The notes beneath the pieces are model-generated. The model did not search any database. It was not told the origin of the DNA and saw nothing but the letters and a program-made list of their open reading frames with translations. DNA of 38,580 nt, taken from positions 1 through 38,580 of the forward strand of contig NZ_LXEO01000062.1 of the NCBI RefSeq assembly GCF_001654865.1, written 5' to 3'. The DNA is from Buttiauxella noackiae ATCC 51607 (GTDB lineage Bacteria > Pseudomonadota > Gammaproteobacteria > Enterobacterales > Enterobacteriaceae). Below are positions 19,503 to 28,796 of the stretch, piece after piece (the first letter of the stretch is position 1; each line of letters begins with the position of its first letter). The translations under genes were made by a program, and so were the position numbers.

Positions 19503-19829
19503 TTAATAACTATAAGACAAATCTCCTTGTCGCATAATATCCCCGCAATACTCCTCTGAGGTTAATCCTAAAAGTACCTATATCCTGATAATTTAGCTGG
19601 GTAACTTTCGGATTAATTAGATTTAACTCCTTCGAGTAAATATTTCAACCTGTTGTTTTTAATGTAATTATATAAATACAATCTCTAATCATATTATTAT
19701 TTTCCATTTATCTTAAAGCGCCATTCATATTTCCCGTTTCGGTCTGATTTTATTTCTTGTTGTGTATACTCGAAAACGCCTGAAATTCTTTTGGGCAAAT
19801 CTCCATTCATTCAATGAAGGGAAATTGTT
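19503..19829 (+). promoter_or_regulatory. AT-rich upstream region of yjbEFGH
   Basis: 327 bp without a gene and clearly AT-rich compared with its surroundings. A -10-like TATACT lies at 19765-19770, 60 bp before yjbE. TAAGA-caaa-TCTCC (19513-19526) resembles an RcsAB box (TAAGA-N4-TCCTA) with a few mismatches; E. coli yjbEFGH is known to be Rcs-controlled. The box is about 240 bp from the -10, so its role is uncertain. H-NS-like silencing is plausible from base composition only. Confidence 0.35.
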
Positions 19830-20075
19830 ATGAAGAAAGCTCTTTATGGCGCTTTAGCCATATTCTCGCTGGCAGCCGCTGGTGCGGCGAGTGCTGACCC
19901 GGTTGCTGTAGGTGAAGCCGCTGGTGCACAAGCTACTTATGAGTCCGCAGGGAGTTCGACTGCGGCCAGTGCCAGCACTGTCGGGTCAGCAGTGGGTGTA
20001 GCGCTTGCTGCAACCGGTGGCGGTGATGGTTCCAATACCGGGACCACAACAACCACAACGACCAGCACCCGATAA
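19830..20075 (+). CDS. yjbE: Small exported protein YjbE
   Basis: 81 residues with an N-terminal signal peptide ([18 protein letters not shown], cleavage likely after ASA near residue 22). The mature part is Ala/Gly/Ser-rich and ends in a run of threonines ([10 protein letters not shown]), low-complexity sequence typical of this family. E. coli YjbE is the first gene of yjbEFGH, linked to production of an extracellular polysaccharide; its own role is unknown. The ATG at 19830 has GAAGGGAAA upstream. A hairpin follows before yjbF, so yjbE may be made in excess of the other three. Confidence 0.92.
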   Translation: MKKALYGALAIFSLAAAGAASADPVAVGEAAGAQATYESAGSSTAASASTVGSAVGVALAATGGGDGSNTGTTTTTTTSTR

Positions 20076-20095
20076 ATCCCGGGTGATTTAATCCT

Positions 20096-20120
20096 AACCA
20101 CACTTCGGTGTGGTTATTTT
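20096..20120 (+). terminator. Terminator-like hairpin between yjbE and yjbF
   Basis: A perfect 8-bp stem aaccacac (20096-20103) / gtgtggtt (20108-20115) with a stable TTCG tetraloop, then attttg. The short T-run suggests partial termination or protection of the yjbE transcript. Confidence 0.65.
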
Positions 20121-20161
20121 GAACCTGCTTGTTAGCCATTTTTCGACTCCGGGGAAACCTC

Positions 20162-20800
20162 GTGCAGCGACTCGTAATTCTTCTTGTTTGCCTGTTACTT
20201 CAGGCTTGCTCTGTCACCACTAAAGGTCTTGGCTCATCGCTCTGGCACAGTATTGTGGGCAGTGACGGTGTGCAGCTTACCCATGACGATATTCAGAATA
20301 TGCGCTACGCCAGCCAGTACATGAGCATTAATAACGGCCCGCAAATATTTGTGGTTCTGGCGTATGACGAAAATGACCAACAAAAATGGGTAACACAAGA
20401 CCGGGCGATGATCGTCACCGAACAGGGCCGCATCGTAAAAACTACCGGCCTTGGGGATAACCTCCAGCAAGTGACCAATACGGATAATGACCCGTTGGTA
20501 CACGCAAATCGGATAACAGATGGCGCGAGTTGGACACGGCAAATGGCCTGGACTGAACATCAGCAGGTGCGAATGGCGACAGCGCATTCCATCTTTACCT
20601 GGAATGGTTCAGACACACTGAAAGTCGCCCAAAGCAGTACGCCCGTTCGTGTTCTGGATGAAGAAGTTACCGCTGCCGGTAAAACCTGGCATAACCGCTT
20701 CTGGATAGACAGCGAAGGTCATATACGTCAGTCAAAACAATATATTGGCCCGGATTATTGGCCTGTCACCACGATTCTGTTGAAGGCGGCGAAAGAATGA
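20162..20800 (+). CDS. yjbF: Outer-membrane lipoprotein YjbF (GfcB family)
   Basis: A lipoprotein of 212 residues, the E. coli length. The signal LVILLVCLLLQAC puts the acylated cysteine at residue 16. Family sequence is clear: SVTTKGLGSSLW, VQLTHDDIQNM, QKWVTQDRAMIVTEQGRIVKT and WHNRFWIDSEGHIRQS. It belongs to the GfcB/YjbF family of group 4 capsule and exopolysaccharide loci. The GTG at 20162 is chosen for the family match and the GGGGA ribosome site (20151-20155); the frame is open a little further upstream. Its stop overlaps the yjbG start (ATGA), implying translational coupling. Confidence 0.95.
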   Translation: MQRLVILLVCLLLQACSVTTKGLGSSLWHSIVGSDGVQLTHDDIQNMRYASQYMSINNGPQIFVVLAYDENDQQKWVTQDRAMIVTEQGRIVKTTGLGDNLQQVTNTDNDPLVHANRITDGASWTRQMAWTEHQQVRMATAHSIFTWNGSDTLKVAQSSTPVRVLDEEVTAAGKTWHNRFWIDSEGHIRQSKQYIGPDYWPVTTILLKAAKE

Positions 20801-21600
20801 AAATAAACGCCAGATTGTTAAGAACGACGAATGAACGGTTTTGTAGGTCGGATAAGCGCAGCGTCATCCGAAGGGTTTCTGCGAAATGGTGGATGGCGCT
20901 TTGCTTATCCACCCTACATTTCAGTGCTTACGCTGCCGGAAATGTAACTATTTATCCACAAAATCAAACGATTAAAAACATAGATCGGCTGGCCGACTTA
21001 GTGACTCAACCTTCACTGGTTAACGCCTGGTGGCCGGGCGCCGTCATCAGCGAGCGCAAGGCAACTGCTACTGAAGAACAACAGCATCAGAAGCTACTGG
21101 CGAATTTAGCTGGATTCGCCGCTGAAGAGGACGGTGACGATGCCGCAGCCATCAACGGCGTGCGCCAACAGATGCAGGCTATTCACGTGACAGGACGGCA
21201 GTTTGTCGATCTTGATCCCGACTGGGTGCGTGTACATCCTCGCGCCAATGTTCCGTTGCAGGGCGATTACAGTCTGTGGGCTGGCTCGCAGCCAACCACT
21301 ATCACGCTGATGGGGCTGGTGAGTTCACCGGGCACGAAACCTTTTGTTGCGGGGCGCAGCGTTGATGAATATCTCGATGGTATCGACAAACTCAGCGGAG
21401 CCGACCGCAGTTTCGCATGGGTGATTTACCCGGATGGCAAAACTCAAAAAGCGCCAGTCGCTTACTGGAATAACCGCCATGTCGAACTCACACCGGGCAG
21501 CATCCTGTTTGTCGGCTTTAAAGAGCGACTATTTAATTCTGATTTCAACGACCTGAATCAGCAAATCCTTAACTCTCTGACTCATCGGAGACCGGATTGA
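20797..21600 (+). CDS. yjbG: Periplasmic polysaccharide protein YjbG (GfcC family) with a repeat-derived signal region
   Basis: Periplasmic protein of the GfcC/YjbG family, second-to-last gene of the exopolysaccharide operon. From the ATG at 20797 it has 267 residues against about 245 in E. coli. The mature part matches the family: [54 protein letters not shown] and [17 protein letters not shown]. The N-terminus does not. Codons from about residue 16 to 41 come from a BIME (20842-20918), giving [17 protein letters not shown] and then [14 protein letters not shown], an export-signal-like hydrophobic stretch ending at the probable cleavage site AYA. The frame stays open throughout. Met33 (ATG at 20893) could start a more normal signal peptide, but has no ribosome site at usual spacing. 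Whether it is exported cannot be told from sequence. Confidence 0.88.
   Translation: MKINARLLRTTNERFCRSDKRSVIRRVSAKWWMALCLSTLHFSAYAAGNVTIYPQNQTIKNIDRLADLVTQPSLVNAWWPGAVISERKATATEEQQHQKLLANLAGFAAEEDGDDAAAINGVRQQMQAIHVTGRQFVDLDPDWVRVHPRANVPLQGDYSLWAGSQPTTITLMGLVSSPGTKPFVAGRSVDEYLDGIDKLSGADRSFAWVIYPDGKTQKAPVAYWNNRHVELTPGSILFVGFKERLFNSDFNDLNQQILNSLTHRRPD
20842..20918. repeat. BIME inside the yjbG coding sequence
   Basis: Unit 1 (20842-20871) reads tgtaggtcggataagcg to gtcatccga; unit 2 (20888-20918), inverted, reads ggtggatggcgctttg to atccaccctaca. Both are close matches to the copy after metH. It is the only copy in a coding frame here, and adds no stop codon in that frame. Confidence 0.9.
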
Positions 21601-23696
21601 TGAAGAAAAAATATCTCTACAGCCTGCTCGCGCTGGTCGTATCCACTGCCTGCCAGGCAGAAACCTTTCCAGACCCTGTAGGCCCGTCGCAATCGGATTT
21701 CGGTGGTGTGGGTTTGCTGCAAACACCAACTGCCCGCATGGCGCGAGAAGGCGAGTTTAGCCTTAACTATCGCGATAACGATCAGTACCGCTTCTATTCA
21801 GCCTCGGTGCAGCTTTTCCCGTGGCTGGAAACCACTTTGCGCTACACCGACGTGCGCACCAGAGAGTACAGCAGCGTCGAAGCTTTTTCGGGCGACCAGA
21901 CTTACAAAGATAAAGCCTTCGACATGAAAGTGCGCCTTTGGGAAGAAGGCTATTATCTGCCGCAGGTGGCAGTTGGTGTGCGTGATTTAGGCGGTACCGG
22001 GCTGTTCGACAGCGAATATATCGTGGCGAGCAAAGCTTGGGGGCCGTTCGATTTTAGCCTCGGCATGGGGTGGGGTTACATGGGCACCAGCGGCAATGTG
22101 AAGAACCCGTTTTGTGAAGTCAGCGATGGTTTCTGCTATCGCGATAACAGCTACAACCATGCGGGTTCGTTCAACTTTAGTGGCATGTTCCACGGCCCTG
22201 CGTCACTGTTTGGTGGCGTCGAGTATCAGACACCGTGGCAGCCGCTGCGCCTGAAAGCAGAATACGAAGGTAATAATTACACGCAGGATTTTGCCGGCAA
22301 ACTCGAGCAACGTAGCAGCTTTAACGTCGGCGCTATTTATCGCGTCACCGATTGGGCCGACGTTAACGTCAGCTATGAACGCGGCAATACCTTTATGTTT
22401 GGTGTCACGCTGAGAACTAACTTCAACGACTTGCGCCCAGGCTATAACGATAATCGCCGCCCGCAATACCAGCCGCAGCCGCAAGATGAAATTTTGCAGC
22501 CTACGGTGGTAGCAAATCAGTTAACGTCGCTCAAATACAATGCCGGGCTGGCAAACCCGAATATCCAGGTGAAGGGCGATACCCTATATGTAACGGGTGA
22601 ACAGGTGAAATACCGCGACTCCCGTGAAGGCATTGAGCGCGCAAACCGCATCATCATGAATGACCTGCCAGAGAATATTCGCACCATCCGCGTGACGGAA
22701 ACCCGCCTGAATATGCCGCAGGTAACAACGGAAACGGATGTTTCCAGCCTGCGTAACCATCTGGAAGGGGAACCGCTGGGGCGCGAAACACCATTGGTGC
22801 AAAAACGTGTTGAACCGGTTATTCCGGAGAAAACCGAGCAGGGCTTTTATATCGATAAATCGAAGGTGAATTTCTCGATTAACCCGGTACTGAACCAGTC
22901 GGTTGGCGGGCCAGAAAGCTTCTACATGTATCAGGTTGGCGTGATGGGAACCGCCGACTGGTGGGTGACGGATCACCTGCTGACGACCGGTAGCCTGTTT
23001 GCCAACATCGCTAATAACTACGACAAATTTAACTACACCAATCCGCCAAATGACTCGACGCTACCGCGCGTGCGAACCCACGTGCGCGACTATGTAGAGA
23101 ACGACATTTACGTCAACAACCTGCAAGCCAACTACTTCCAGTATCTGGGGAACAGCTGGTACGGGCAGGTATACGGCGGCTATCTCGAAACTATGTACGG
23201 CGGCGTGGGCGCGGAAGTGTTGTATCGCCCGGTCGACAGCAATTGGGCGATTGGTGCCAACGCCAACTATGTAAAACAGCGTGACTGGCGCAGTGCGCAG
23301 GACATGATGAAGTTCACCGATTACAGTGCGCCAACCGGCCATATCACCGGCTACTGGACACCGCCGTTTGCTGATGACGTGTTGGTTAAACTGAGCATCG
23401 GCCAGTATCTGGCGAAAGATAAAGGCGGCACGCTGGAGATCTCCAAACGCTTTGACAGCGGCGTGGTGGTCGGGACTTATGCGACGATTACCAACGTTTC
23501 GAAAGAAGAGTATGGGGAAGGGGATTTCACCAAAGGTTTCTACGTCAATGTACCACTCGATATATTCTCTTCATCACCGACCCGCAGCCGCGCGCAAGTG
23601 AGCTGGACGCCGCTGACGCGTGACGGCGGGCAGATGGTTGGGCGTAAGTTTGAGTTGTATGGGATGACGAGCGATCGGGATATTAATTTCCGCTAA
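21600..23696 (+). CDS. yjbH: Outer-membrane protein YjbH (GfcD/WbfB family)
   Basis: Large outer-membrane protein of 698 residues, the E. coli length, predicted as beta-barrel(s) for exopolysaccharide passage (DUF940 family). Signal [20 protein letters not shown]; cleavage after CQA is likelier than lipidation because no Leu or Val is at -3 of the Cys. Conserved blocks include [60 protein letters not shown]-type [18 protein letters not shown] and [18 protein letters not shown]. The ATG at 21600 overlaps the yjbG stop (TGATGA), showing coupled translation. It ends the operon; a long hairpin follows at 23704-23731. Confidence 0.95.
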   Translation: MKKKYLYSLLALVVSTACQAETFPDPVGPSQSDFGGVGLLQTPTARMAREGEFSLNYRDNDQYRFYSASVQLFPWLETTLRYTDVRTREYSSVEAFSGDQTYKDKAFDMKVRLWEEGYYLPQVAVGVRDLGGTGLFDSEYIVASKAWGPFDFSLGMGWGYMGTSGNVKNPFCEVSDGFCYRDNSYNHAGSFNFSGMFHGPASLFGGVEYQTPWQPLRLKAEYEGNNYTQDFAGKLEQRSSFNVGAIYRVTDWADVNVSYERGNTFMFGVTLRTNFNDLRPGYNDNRRPQYQPQPQDEILQPTVVANQLTSLKYNAGLANPNIQVKGDTLYVTGEQVKYRDSREGIERANRIIMNDLPENIRTIRVTETRLNMPQVTTETDVSSLRNHLEGEPLGRETPLVQKRVEPVIPEKTEQGFYIDKSKVNFSINPVLNQSVGGPESFYMYQVGVMGTADWWVTDHLLTTGSLFANIANNYDKFNYTNPPNDSTLPRVRTHVRDYVENDIYVNNLQANYFQYLGNSWYGQVYGGYLETMYGGVGAEVLYRPVDSNWAIGANANYVKQRDWRSAQDMMKFTDYSAPTGHITGYWTPPFADDVLVKLSIGQYLAKDKGGTLEISKRFDSGVVVGTYATITNVSKEEYGEGDFTKGFYVNVPLDIFSSSPTRSRAQVSWTPLTRDGGQMVGRKFELYGMTSDRDINFR

Positions 23697-23703
23697 TGAG
23701 GGT

Positions 23704-23731
23704 TTATTGGAACCTGATGGGGTTCCAATAA
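23704..23731 (+). terminator. Hairpin after yjbH
   Basis: An 11-bp perfect stem ttattggaacc (23704-23714) / ggttccaataa (23721-23731), loop tgatgg, 8 bp after the stop. There is no strong T-run, so it may act as a 3' stabiliser or a weak terminator. Confidence 0.5.
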
Positions 23732-23758
23732 TTACGAGTATGGGCGATCGGAGGTTTT

Positions 23759-23941
23759 CCGTTCACCCATAAATCCTGTGTTCCCGGAGACACTTGCTAA
23801 CGGTGAACGTGTCAGGGGGATTACGGTGCACGGTAGCCCCCTTGATACGTTCACCGGTTCGGTAATTTCATGTATCACTGAAGGCTCGGTGAACGGAACC
23901 TTCACTGGCCTGCCATAGGACCGTCCTCCGGCAGTGAACGG
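23759..23941. repeat. Unclassified palindromic element between yjbH and psiE
   Basis: 183 bp bounded by the inverted repeat CCGTTCAC (23759-23766) and GTGAACGG (23934-23941). Inside, cggtgaacgt...ggggg (23801-23819) pairs with ccccc...acgttcaccg (23837-23856), about 18 of 20 positions. ccgttcacc (23759-23767) can also pair with ggtgaacgg (23888-23896), and ttcactg (23901-23907) with cagtgaa (23932-23938). GTGAACG or its complement occurs five times. It does not look like REP, ERIC or a known RNA that I recognise, and no convincing reading frame was seen. Confidence 0.5.
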
Positions 23942-23958
23942 TTATATAAGTAAAATAT

Positions 23959-23974
23959 TGAGATCTGCATCACA
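23959..23974 (+). promoter_or_regulatory. Candidate CRP site of psiE
   Basis: TGAGA-tctgca-TCACA differs from the CRP consensus TGTGA-N6-TCACA at one position. It lies 48 bp before the psiE ATG. E. coli psiE is known to be repressed by cAMP-CRP and induced by phosphate starvation; no clear Pho box was found. Confidence 0.55.
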
Positions 23975-24021
23975 TTTTTAACGTATAACAATACCTCGAT
24001 ACCCGAACACGAGGCGTTCCT

Positions 24022-24429
24022 ATGACAACCACTCCCGGCGTTGAGCTAATCGCTAAAGTTATGCAAATGGTCCTCAATCTGGCGTTGCTTGCGCTTGGCC
24101 TAATCCTCATCATCTTCCTGGGTAAAGAAACGCTGCATTTAGCCACATCGTTGTTTGCACCTACCGATCAAGCCAGCAAGTACCAGCTTATTGAAGGGCT
24201 GGTGGTTTACTTCCTCTACTTCGAATTTATCGCTTTGATCGTTAAGTATTTTCAATCGGGCTATCACTTCCCGCTGCGCTATTTTATATATATCGGCATC
24301 ACCGCCATTGTGCGTCTTATCATCATCGACCATAAAGATCCGGGTGACGTGCTGATTTACTCCGGTGCTATTTTGTTGCTGGTGATAACGCTGTGGTTGT
24401 GTAACAGCACCCGCCTGAAGCGCGAATAA
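24022..24429 (+). CDS. psiE: Phosphate-starvation-inducible membrane protein PsiE
   Basis: A small inner-membrane protein of 135 residues (E. coli 136) with four hydrophobic segments: [46 protein letters not shown] and [38 protein letters not shown] and the C-terminal CNSTRLKRE match the family. Function is unknown. The ATG at 24022 has ACGAGG at 24009-24014; this ribosome site is partly in the 3' arm of a small hairpin (cctcg 23994-23998 / cgagg 24010-24014). It is convergent with malG, separated by an ERIC element and a terminator that faces the other way. Confidence 0.95.
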   Translation: MTTTPGVELIAKVMQMVLNLALLALGLILIIFLGKETLHLATSLFAPTDQASKYQLIEGLVVYFLYFEFIALIVKYFQSGYHFPLRYFIYIGITAIVRLIIIDHKDPGDVLIYSGAILLLVITLWLCNSTRLKRE

Positions 24430-24454
24430 AAAAAATGGCGGCCCAGGGGCCGCC
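24428..24454 (-). terminator. Terminator of the malEFG operon
   Basis: A stem ggcggcc (24437-24443) / ggccgcc (24448-24454) followed on the minus strand by eight T (A-run at 24428-24435, overlapping the psiE stop). It is oriented to end malEFG transcripts; there is no T-run on the plus strand. Confidence 0.75.
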
Positions 24455-24493
24455 GGAAATGATACTAAGGTCAAATGAGGGTTTGCAGTGGCT

Positions 24494-24616
24494 TACCCTT
24501 TATCTCTCGGGCTAGCGCTGCGTTGGCTGCCTTTATTCGCCCCAGTCTCTTACTTTAGTAAGCTCCTGGGGACTCTTGCAGTTGCCGCCTTGCTCTAACC
24601 CAATATCTATCGGGTA
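24494..24616. repeat. ERIC element between psiE and malG
   Basis: 123 bp with ends TACCC (24494-24498) and GGGTA (24612-24616). The core is classic: gctgcgttggctgc, gccccagtctcttacttt, agtaagctcctggggact and ttgccgccttgc. It lies in the malEFG 3' region, between malG and its terminator, so it is transcribed with malG. Confidence 0.88.
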
Positions 24617-24653
24617 AAATTACATAATGTGAAGCAATAACTTACAGGAAATC

Positions 24654-25544
24654 TTAACCTTTCACCCCGCCAGCCGTCAGGCCACTCACCAGCCAGCGCT
24701 GCGCCAGTAAGAACACCACGGTAATCGGGATAGCGGAAAGCACAGCGGCTGCGGCAAAATCGCCCCACAGGTAGTTTTGTGGGTTGAGATACTGCTGCAT
24801 ACCCACAGCCAGGGTGTAGCTATTGACATCACGCAGTAGCAACGACGCTACCGGCACTTCAGTAATTGCGGCGATAAACGACAGGATAAACACCACCGCC
24901 AGAATCGGTACCGAGAGCGGCAGTAACACCAGGCGGAAGGCTTGCCATGGGGTTGCACCATCCAGTGCCGCTGCTTCTTCCAGCGAGTTATCAATCGTTT
25001 CGAAATAGCCTTTAATCGTCCATACATGCAGCGCGATACCGCCAAGATAGGCGAAGATCACCCCACCATGCGTATTCAAACCAATAAACGGAATGTACTG
25101 GCCGAGGCGGTCAAATAAGGCATACAGCGCCACCAGTGACAGCACTGCCGGGAACATCTGGAAAATCAGCATCCCTTTTAGCAGCGTCGCTTTGCCAGGG
25201 AAGCGCATACGGGCAAAAGCGTAAGCACAGGTCGTTGAGAGCGTTACGATCCCCAGCGCAGTAATTGCCGCAATCTTAATCGAGTTCCACAGCCATAACA
25301 GCACCGGGAACGGCGGTGGCGTTACGCTGCCATCGGCATGTTGCACGCTGAAACCAAGCGCTAATTTCCAGTGCTCCCAGGAGATTTGGTCCGGGATAAG
25401 GCTGCCCGTTGCGAAGTTACCCGGGCGCAGTGAAATCGCAATAACCATCAGCAGTGGGAACATAATCGCCGCGATAAAAATCAGCAGCAGTAAGTGCGTG
25501 GTTAATAAACGCAGTTTCTGAGATTTGGGTTGAACCATAGCCAT
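24654..25544 (-). CDS. malG: Maltose ABC transporter permease MalG
   Basis: Inner-membrane permease that pairs with MalF in the MalFGK2 importer for maltose and maltodextrins. It has 296 residues, the E. coli length, and six hydrophobic segments. The EAA loop that docks onto MalK is [21 protein letters not shown] near residue 190-210 (the core EAAALDGA is intact). The ATG at 25542-25544 has AAGGAG upstream; 12 bp separate it from malF. It is the last gene of malEFG. Confidence 0.98.
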   Translation of the reverse strand: MAMVQPKSQKLRLLTTHLLLLIFIAAIMFPLLMVIAISLRPGNFATGSLIPDQISWEHWKLALGFSVQHADGSVTPPPFPVLLWLWNSIKIAAITALGIVTLSTTCAYAFARMRFPGKATLLKGMLIFQMFPAVLSLVALYALFDRLGQYIPFIGLNTHGGVIFAYLGGIALHVWTIKGYFETIDNSLEEAAALDGATPWQAFRLVLLPLSVPILAVVFILSFIAAITEVPVASLLLRDVNSYTLAVGMQQYLNPQNYLWGDFAAAAVLSAIPITVVFLLAQRWLVSGLTAGGVKG

Positions 25545-25556
25545 GAGTGTCGCTCC

Positions 25557-27101
25557 TTAATCAAACTTCATGCGGGTGGCTTTCAGGTTAACAATCGCTA
25601 ATGCGCCAACCAGAATGAAGATAAGCGTTGCGATAGCCGCAGCTAAGCCAAAGTCCTGACCGCCGCCGCCTTCAAAGGCGATGCGGTAGGTGTAGCTCAC
25701 CAGCAAGTCCGTGTAGCCCGCAGGCGTTGTGGTTCCGAGCCTGTCTGGCCCGCCGTTGGTTAACAGTTGAATCAGCACGAAGTTGTTAAAGTTAAAGGCA
25801 AAACTTGCGATCATCAGCGGCGTCAGCGGTTTAATCAGCAGCGGCAGCGTGATTTTAAAGAAGTTCTGGAACGGGCCTGCGCCATCCATTGCCGAGGCTT
25901 CGTACAGGTCGTCCGGGATCGCTTTCAGCAAGCCCATGCACAGGATCATCATGTAGGGATAACCCAGCCAGGTATTCACGATAATAATCATTGATCGCGC
26001 GGTGGTCGGGTCGCTGAACCAGGCCGGTTTGATACCAAACAGTGAGCTCAACATCATGTTGATTTCACCAAAGCTTTGGTTGAACAAGCCTTTGAAAATC
26101 AGGATAGAAATAAACGATGGCACCGCGTAGGGCAGAATCAGCATCACGCGATAAATTGCTTTGCCTTTCAGCGATTCCCACTGCACGACACACGCCAGAA
26201 CCATGCCTACGGCAACGGTCAGAATCACGGTAAGGATTGAGAAAATTACGGTCCAGACGAAAATTGCCATGAAAGGCTTTTGAATGCCTTCGTCGTGGAA
26301 TACCCGCAGGAAGTTTTTCCAGCCGATAGTCACGGTGTAGCCTGGGCTTAACTGCTCGTTGCCCCAGTTGCCATCAGCATTGACTGACTGATAAAAACCA
26401 ACTTCGTTGTTCGGGCGGTATTTCACGCCGCTTTGATTGTTGGTCAATTCACCCTTTTCACCCTCGGTATACAGCGGGCGAGTGCCGGAGAACTGGCGCA
26501 GGGAACTCATGGTCAGCGTGCTTTCGTCAGGCATTTCAGCGGTGATTTGCGTCAGTGCCGCACGGTTTTGCGTAATCACGCGCAGATTGCCTTTTTCACC
26601 ACCTGGAAGCGTATCCGCTTCTTTCAATTTCAGGTGTTGAGCACCACCGAACCTAAAGGTATCGGAGATAAAATTCTTGCCCGACTCGCCGTCAGTCAGC
26701 GCGAGTTGCCAATCGTCACCCGCCGGATAAAGACCGAAGTTAAAGGTTTTTCCCGCCTGATACTGGCGGTCCATCAATACCTGCTGAGCACGTTCTTGCG
26801 TCAGCTGATTGGTGCTGCTGTAGTTGGTGAAAGCGATGGCAATGGTGCAAACCAGCGGGAACAGAACGAACAGCCCCATACCGGCCAGACCTGGATAAAC
26901 ATAACGCCAGGCGTAAGCCTTACGATTTGCATAAATGTATAAACCAAGTGAGCTTAAAATCAGCGTCATAATGGCGAACAGATATTCCCCCTGGGCGTAC
27001 ATCAAGATAATCAGATATCCAACCAGCAGTCCCAACAGGCCGATGACTGACCATTTCAGTGCATCGCTTTGCCACCAGTGGCTCTTTTTAACTACATCCA
27101 T
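25557..27101 (-). CDS. malF: Maltose ABC transporter permease MalF
   Basis: Larger permease of MalFGK2, 514 residues, equal to E. coli. Hydrophobic segments begin at about residue 17; a long periplasmic P2 domain (about 93-275) contacts MalE. The EAA loop YEASAMDGAGPFQNFFKITLP sits near residue 400 (core EASAMDGAGP). The C-terminus ends LKATRMKFD. The ATG at 27099-27101 has GAGGAAGA upstream. A BIME separates it from malE, as REPs do in E. coli. Confidence 0.98.
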   Translation of the reverse strand: MDVVKKSHWWQSDALKWSVIGLLGLLVGYLIILMYAQGEYLFAIMTLILSSLGLYIYANRKAYAWRYVYPGLAGMGLFVLFPLVCTIAIAFTNYSSTNQLTQERAQQVLMDRQYQAGKTFNFGLYPAGDDWQLALTDGESGKNFISDTFRFGGAQHLKLKEADTLPGGEKGNLRVITQNRAALTQITAEMPDESTLTMSSLRQFSGTRPLYTEGEKGELTNNQSGVKYRPNNEVGFYQSVNADGNWGNEQLSPGYTVTIGWKNFLRVFHDEGIQKPFMAIFVWTVIFSILTVILTVAVGMVLACVVQWESLKGKAIYRVMLILPYAVPSFISILIFKGLFNQSFGEINMMLSSLFGIKPAWFSDPTTARSMIIIVNTWLGYPYMMILCMGLLKAIPDDLYEASAMDGAGPFQNFFKITLPLLIKPLTPLMIASFAFNFNNFVLIQLLTNGGPDRLGTTTPAGYTDLLVSYTYRIAFEGGGGQDFGLAAAIATLIFILVGALAIVNLKATRMKFD

Positions 27102-27135
27102 GGGGTCTTCCTCTACCTCTACAACGTCTTAATGC

Positions 27136-27208
27136 GGTGGATGGCACTGCGTTTATCCACCCTACAATCACGGGATATGTAGGGCGGGTAAGCTTGCGCC
27201 ACCCGCCA
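27136..27208. repeat. BIME between malE and malF
   Basis: Two inverted REP units: ggtggatggcac...atccaccctaca (27136-27166) and tgtagggcgggtaagc...cacccgcca (27179-27208). In E. coli, REPs at this same junction are known to stabilise upstream malE mRNA and help make the binding protein in excess; the same role is likely here. Confidence 0.85.
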
Positions 27209-27213
27209 TTTTT

Positions 27214-28470
<1,257 letters not shown>

Positions 28471-28505
28471 TTACGGATGTCAGTTTGCGCAGATGGCAAG
28501 TGCTT

Positions 28506-28530
28506 CTCATCCTCCTTAGCCCTACGCCCC
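28506..28530 (-). promoter_or_regulatory. MalT boxes on the malE side
   Basis: On the minus strand GGAGGATGAG (28506-28515) and GGGGCGTAGG (28521-28530) match the MalT box GGGGA(T/G)GAGG in core positions and are about one and a half helical turns apart. MalT with maltotriose and ATP activates malEFG. Confidence 0.65.
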
Positions 28531-28542
28531 CACCCTGGTATC

Positions 28543-28558
28543 TGTGATCTACATTCCA
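28543..28558. promoter_or_regulatory. Candidate CRP site, malE side
   Basis: TGTGA-tctaca-TTCCA: one perfect half site and one weak half. It lies between the MalT box clusters, where CRP sites are known in the E. coli malE-malK region. Confidence 0.45.
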
Positions 28559-28571
28559 TAACTGACAGTTA

Positions 28572-28587
28572 TGTGTACCAGAGCACA
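28572..28587. promoter_or_regulatory. CRP site in the malE-malK region
   Basis: TGTGT-accaga-GCACA, symmetrical and close to the consensus TGTGA-N6-TCACA. CRP here would bridge the MalT arrays and activate both divergent operons. Confidence 0.6.
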
Positions 28588-28663
28588 CAAAACTACCCAG
28601 AAATTTGAAACCACGATCACGAAAAACTGTCGCGCCCGCTGCAACCGGTTGCAGAATCCAGCT

Positions 28664-28710
28664 CCTCATCCTCCCGCCTCCTCCCCCATTAAAAACAGCA
28701 GGGTGGAGGA
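28664..28710. promoter_or_regulatory. MalT boxes on the malK side
   Basis: Minus-strand GAGGATGAGG (28664-28673) and GGGGAGGAGG (28677-28686), plus a plus-strand box within gggtggagga (28701-28710). The arrangement mirrors the E. coli malK promoter as I recall it. Repositioning of MalT by CRP over overlapping boxes is known there. Confidence 0.65.
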
Positions 28711-28796
28711 TTCACGAAATGTATCGATCCGTCATAGTCCGACACATCTTGAATCACCTGCCGTTTAGCAGCGTGACGGAATGAAGGGAGAAGTAC

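Noticed and set aside
24437-24454. psiE terminator on the plus strand
   Set aside because: The hairpin has no T-run on the plus strand; the T-run is on the minus strand, so it is assigned to malEFG.
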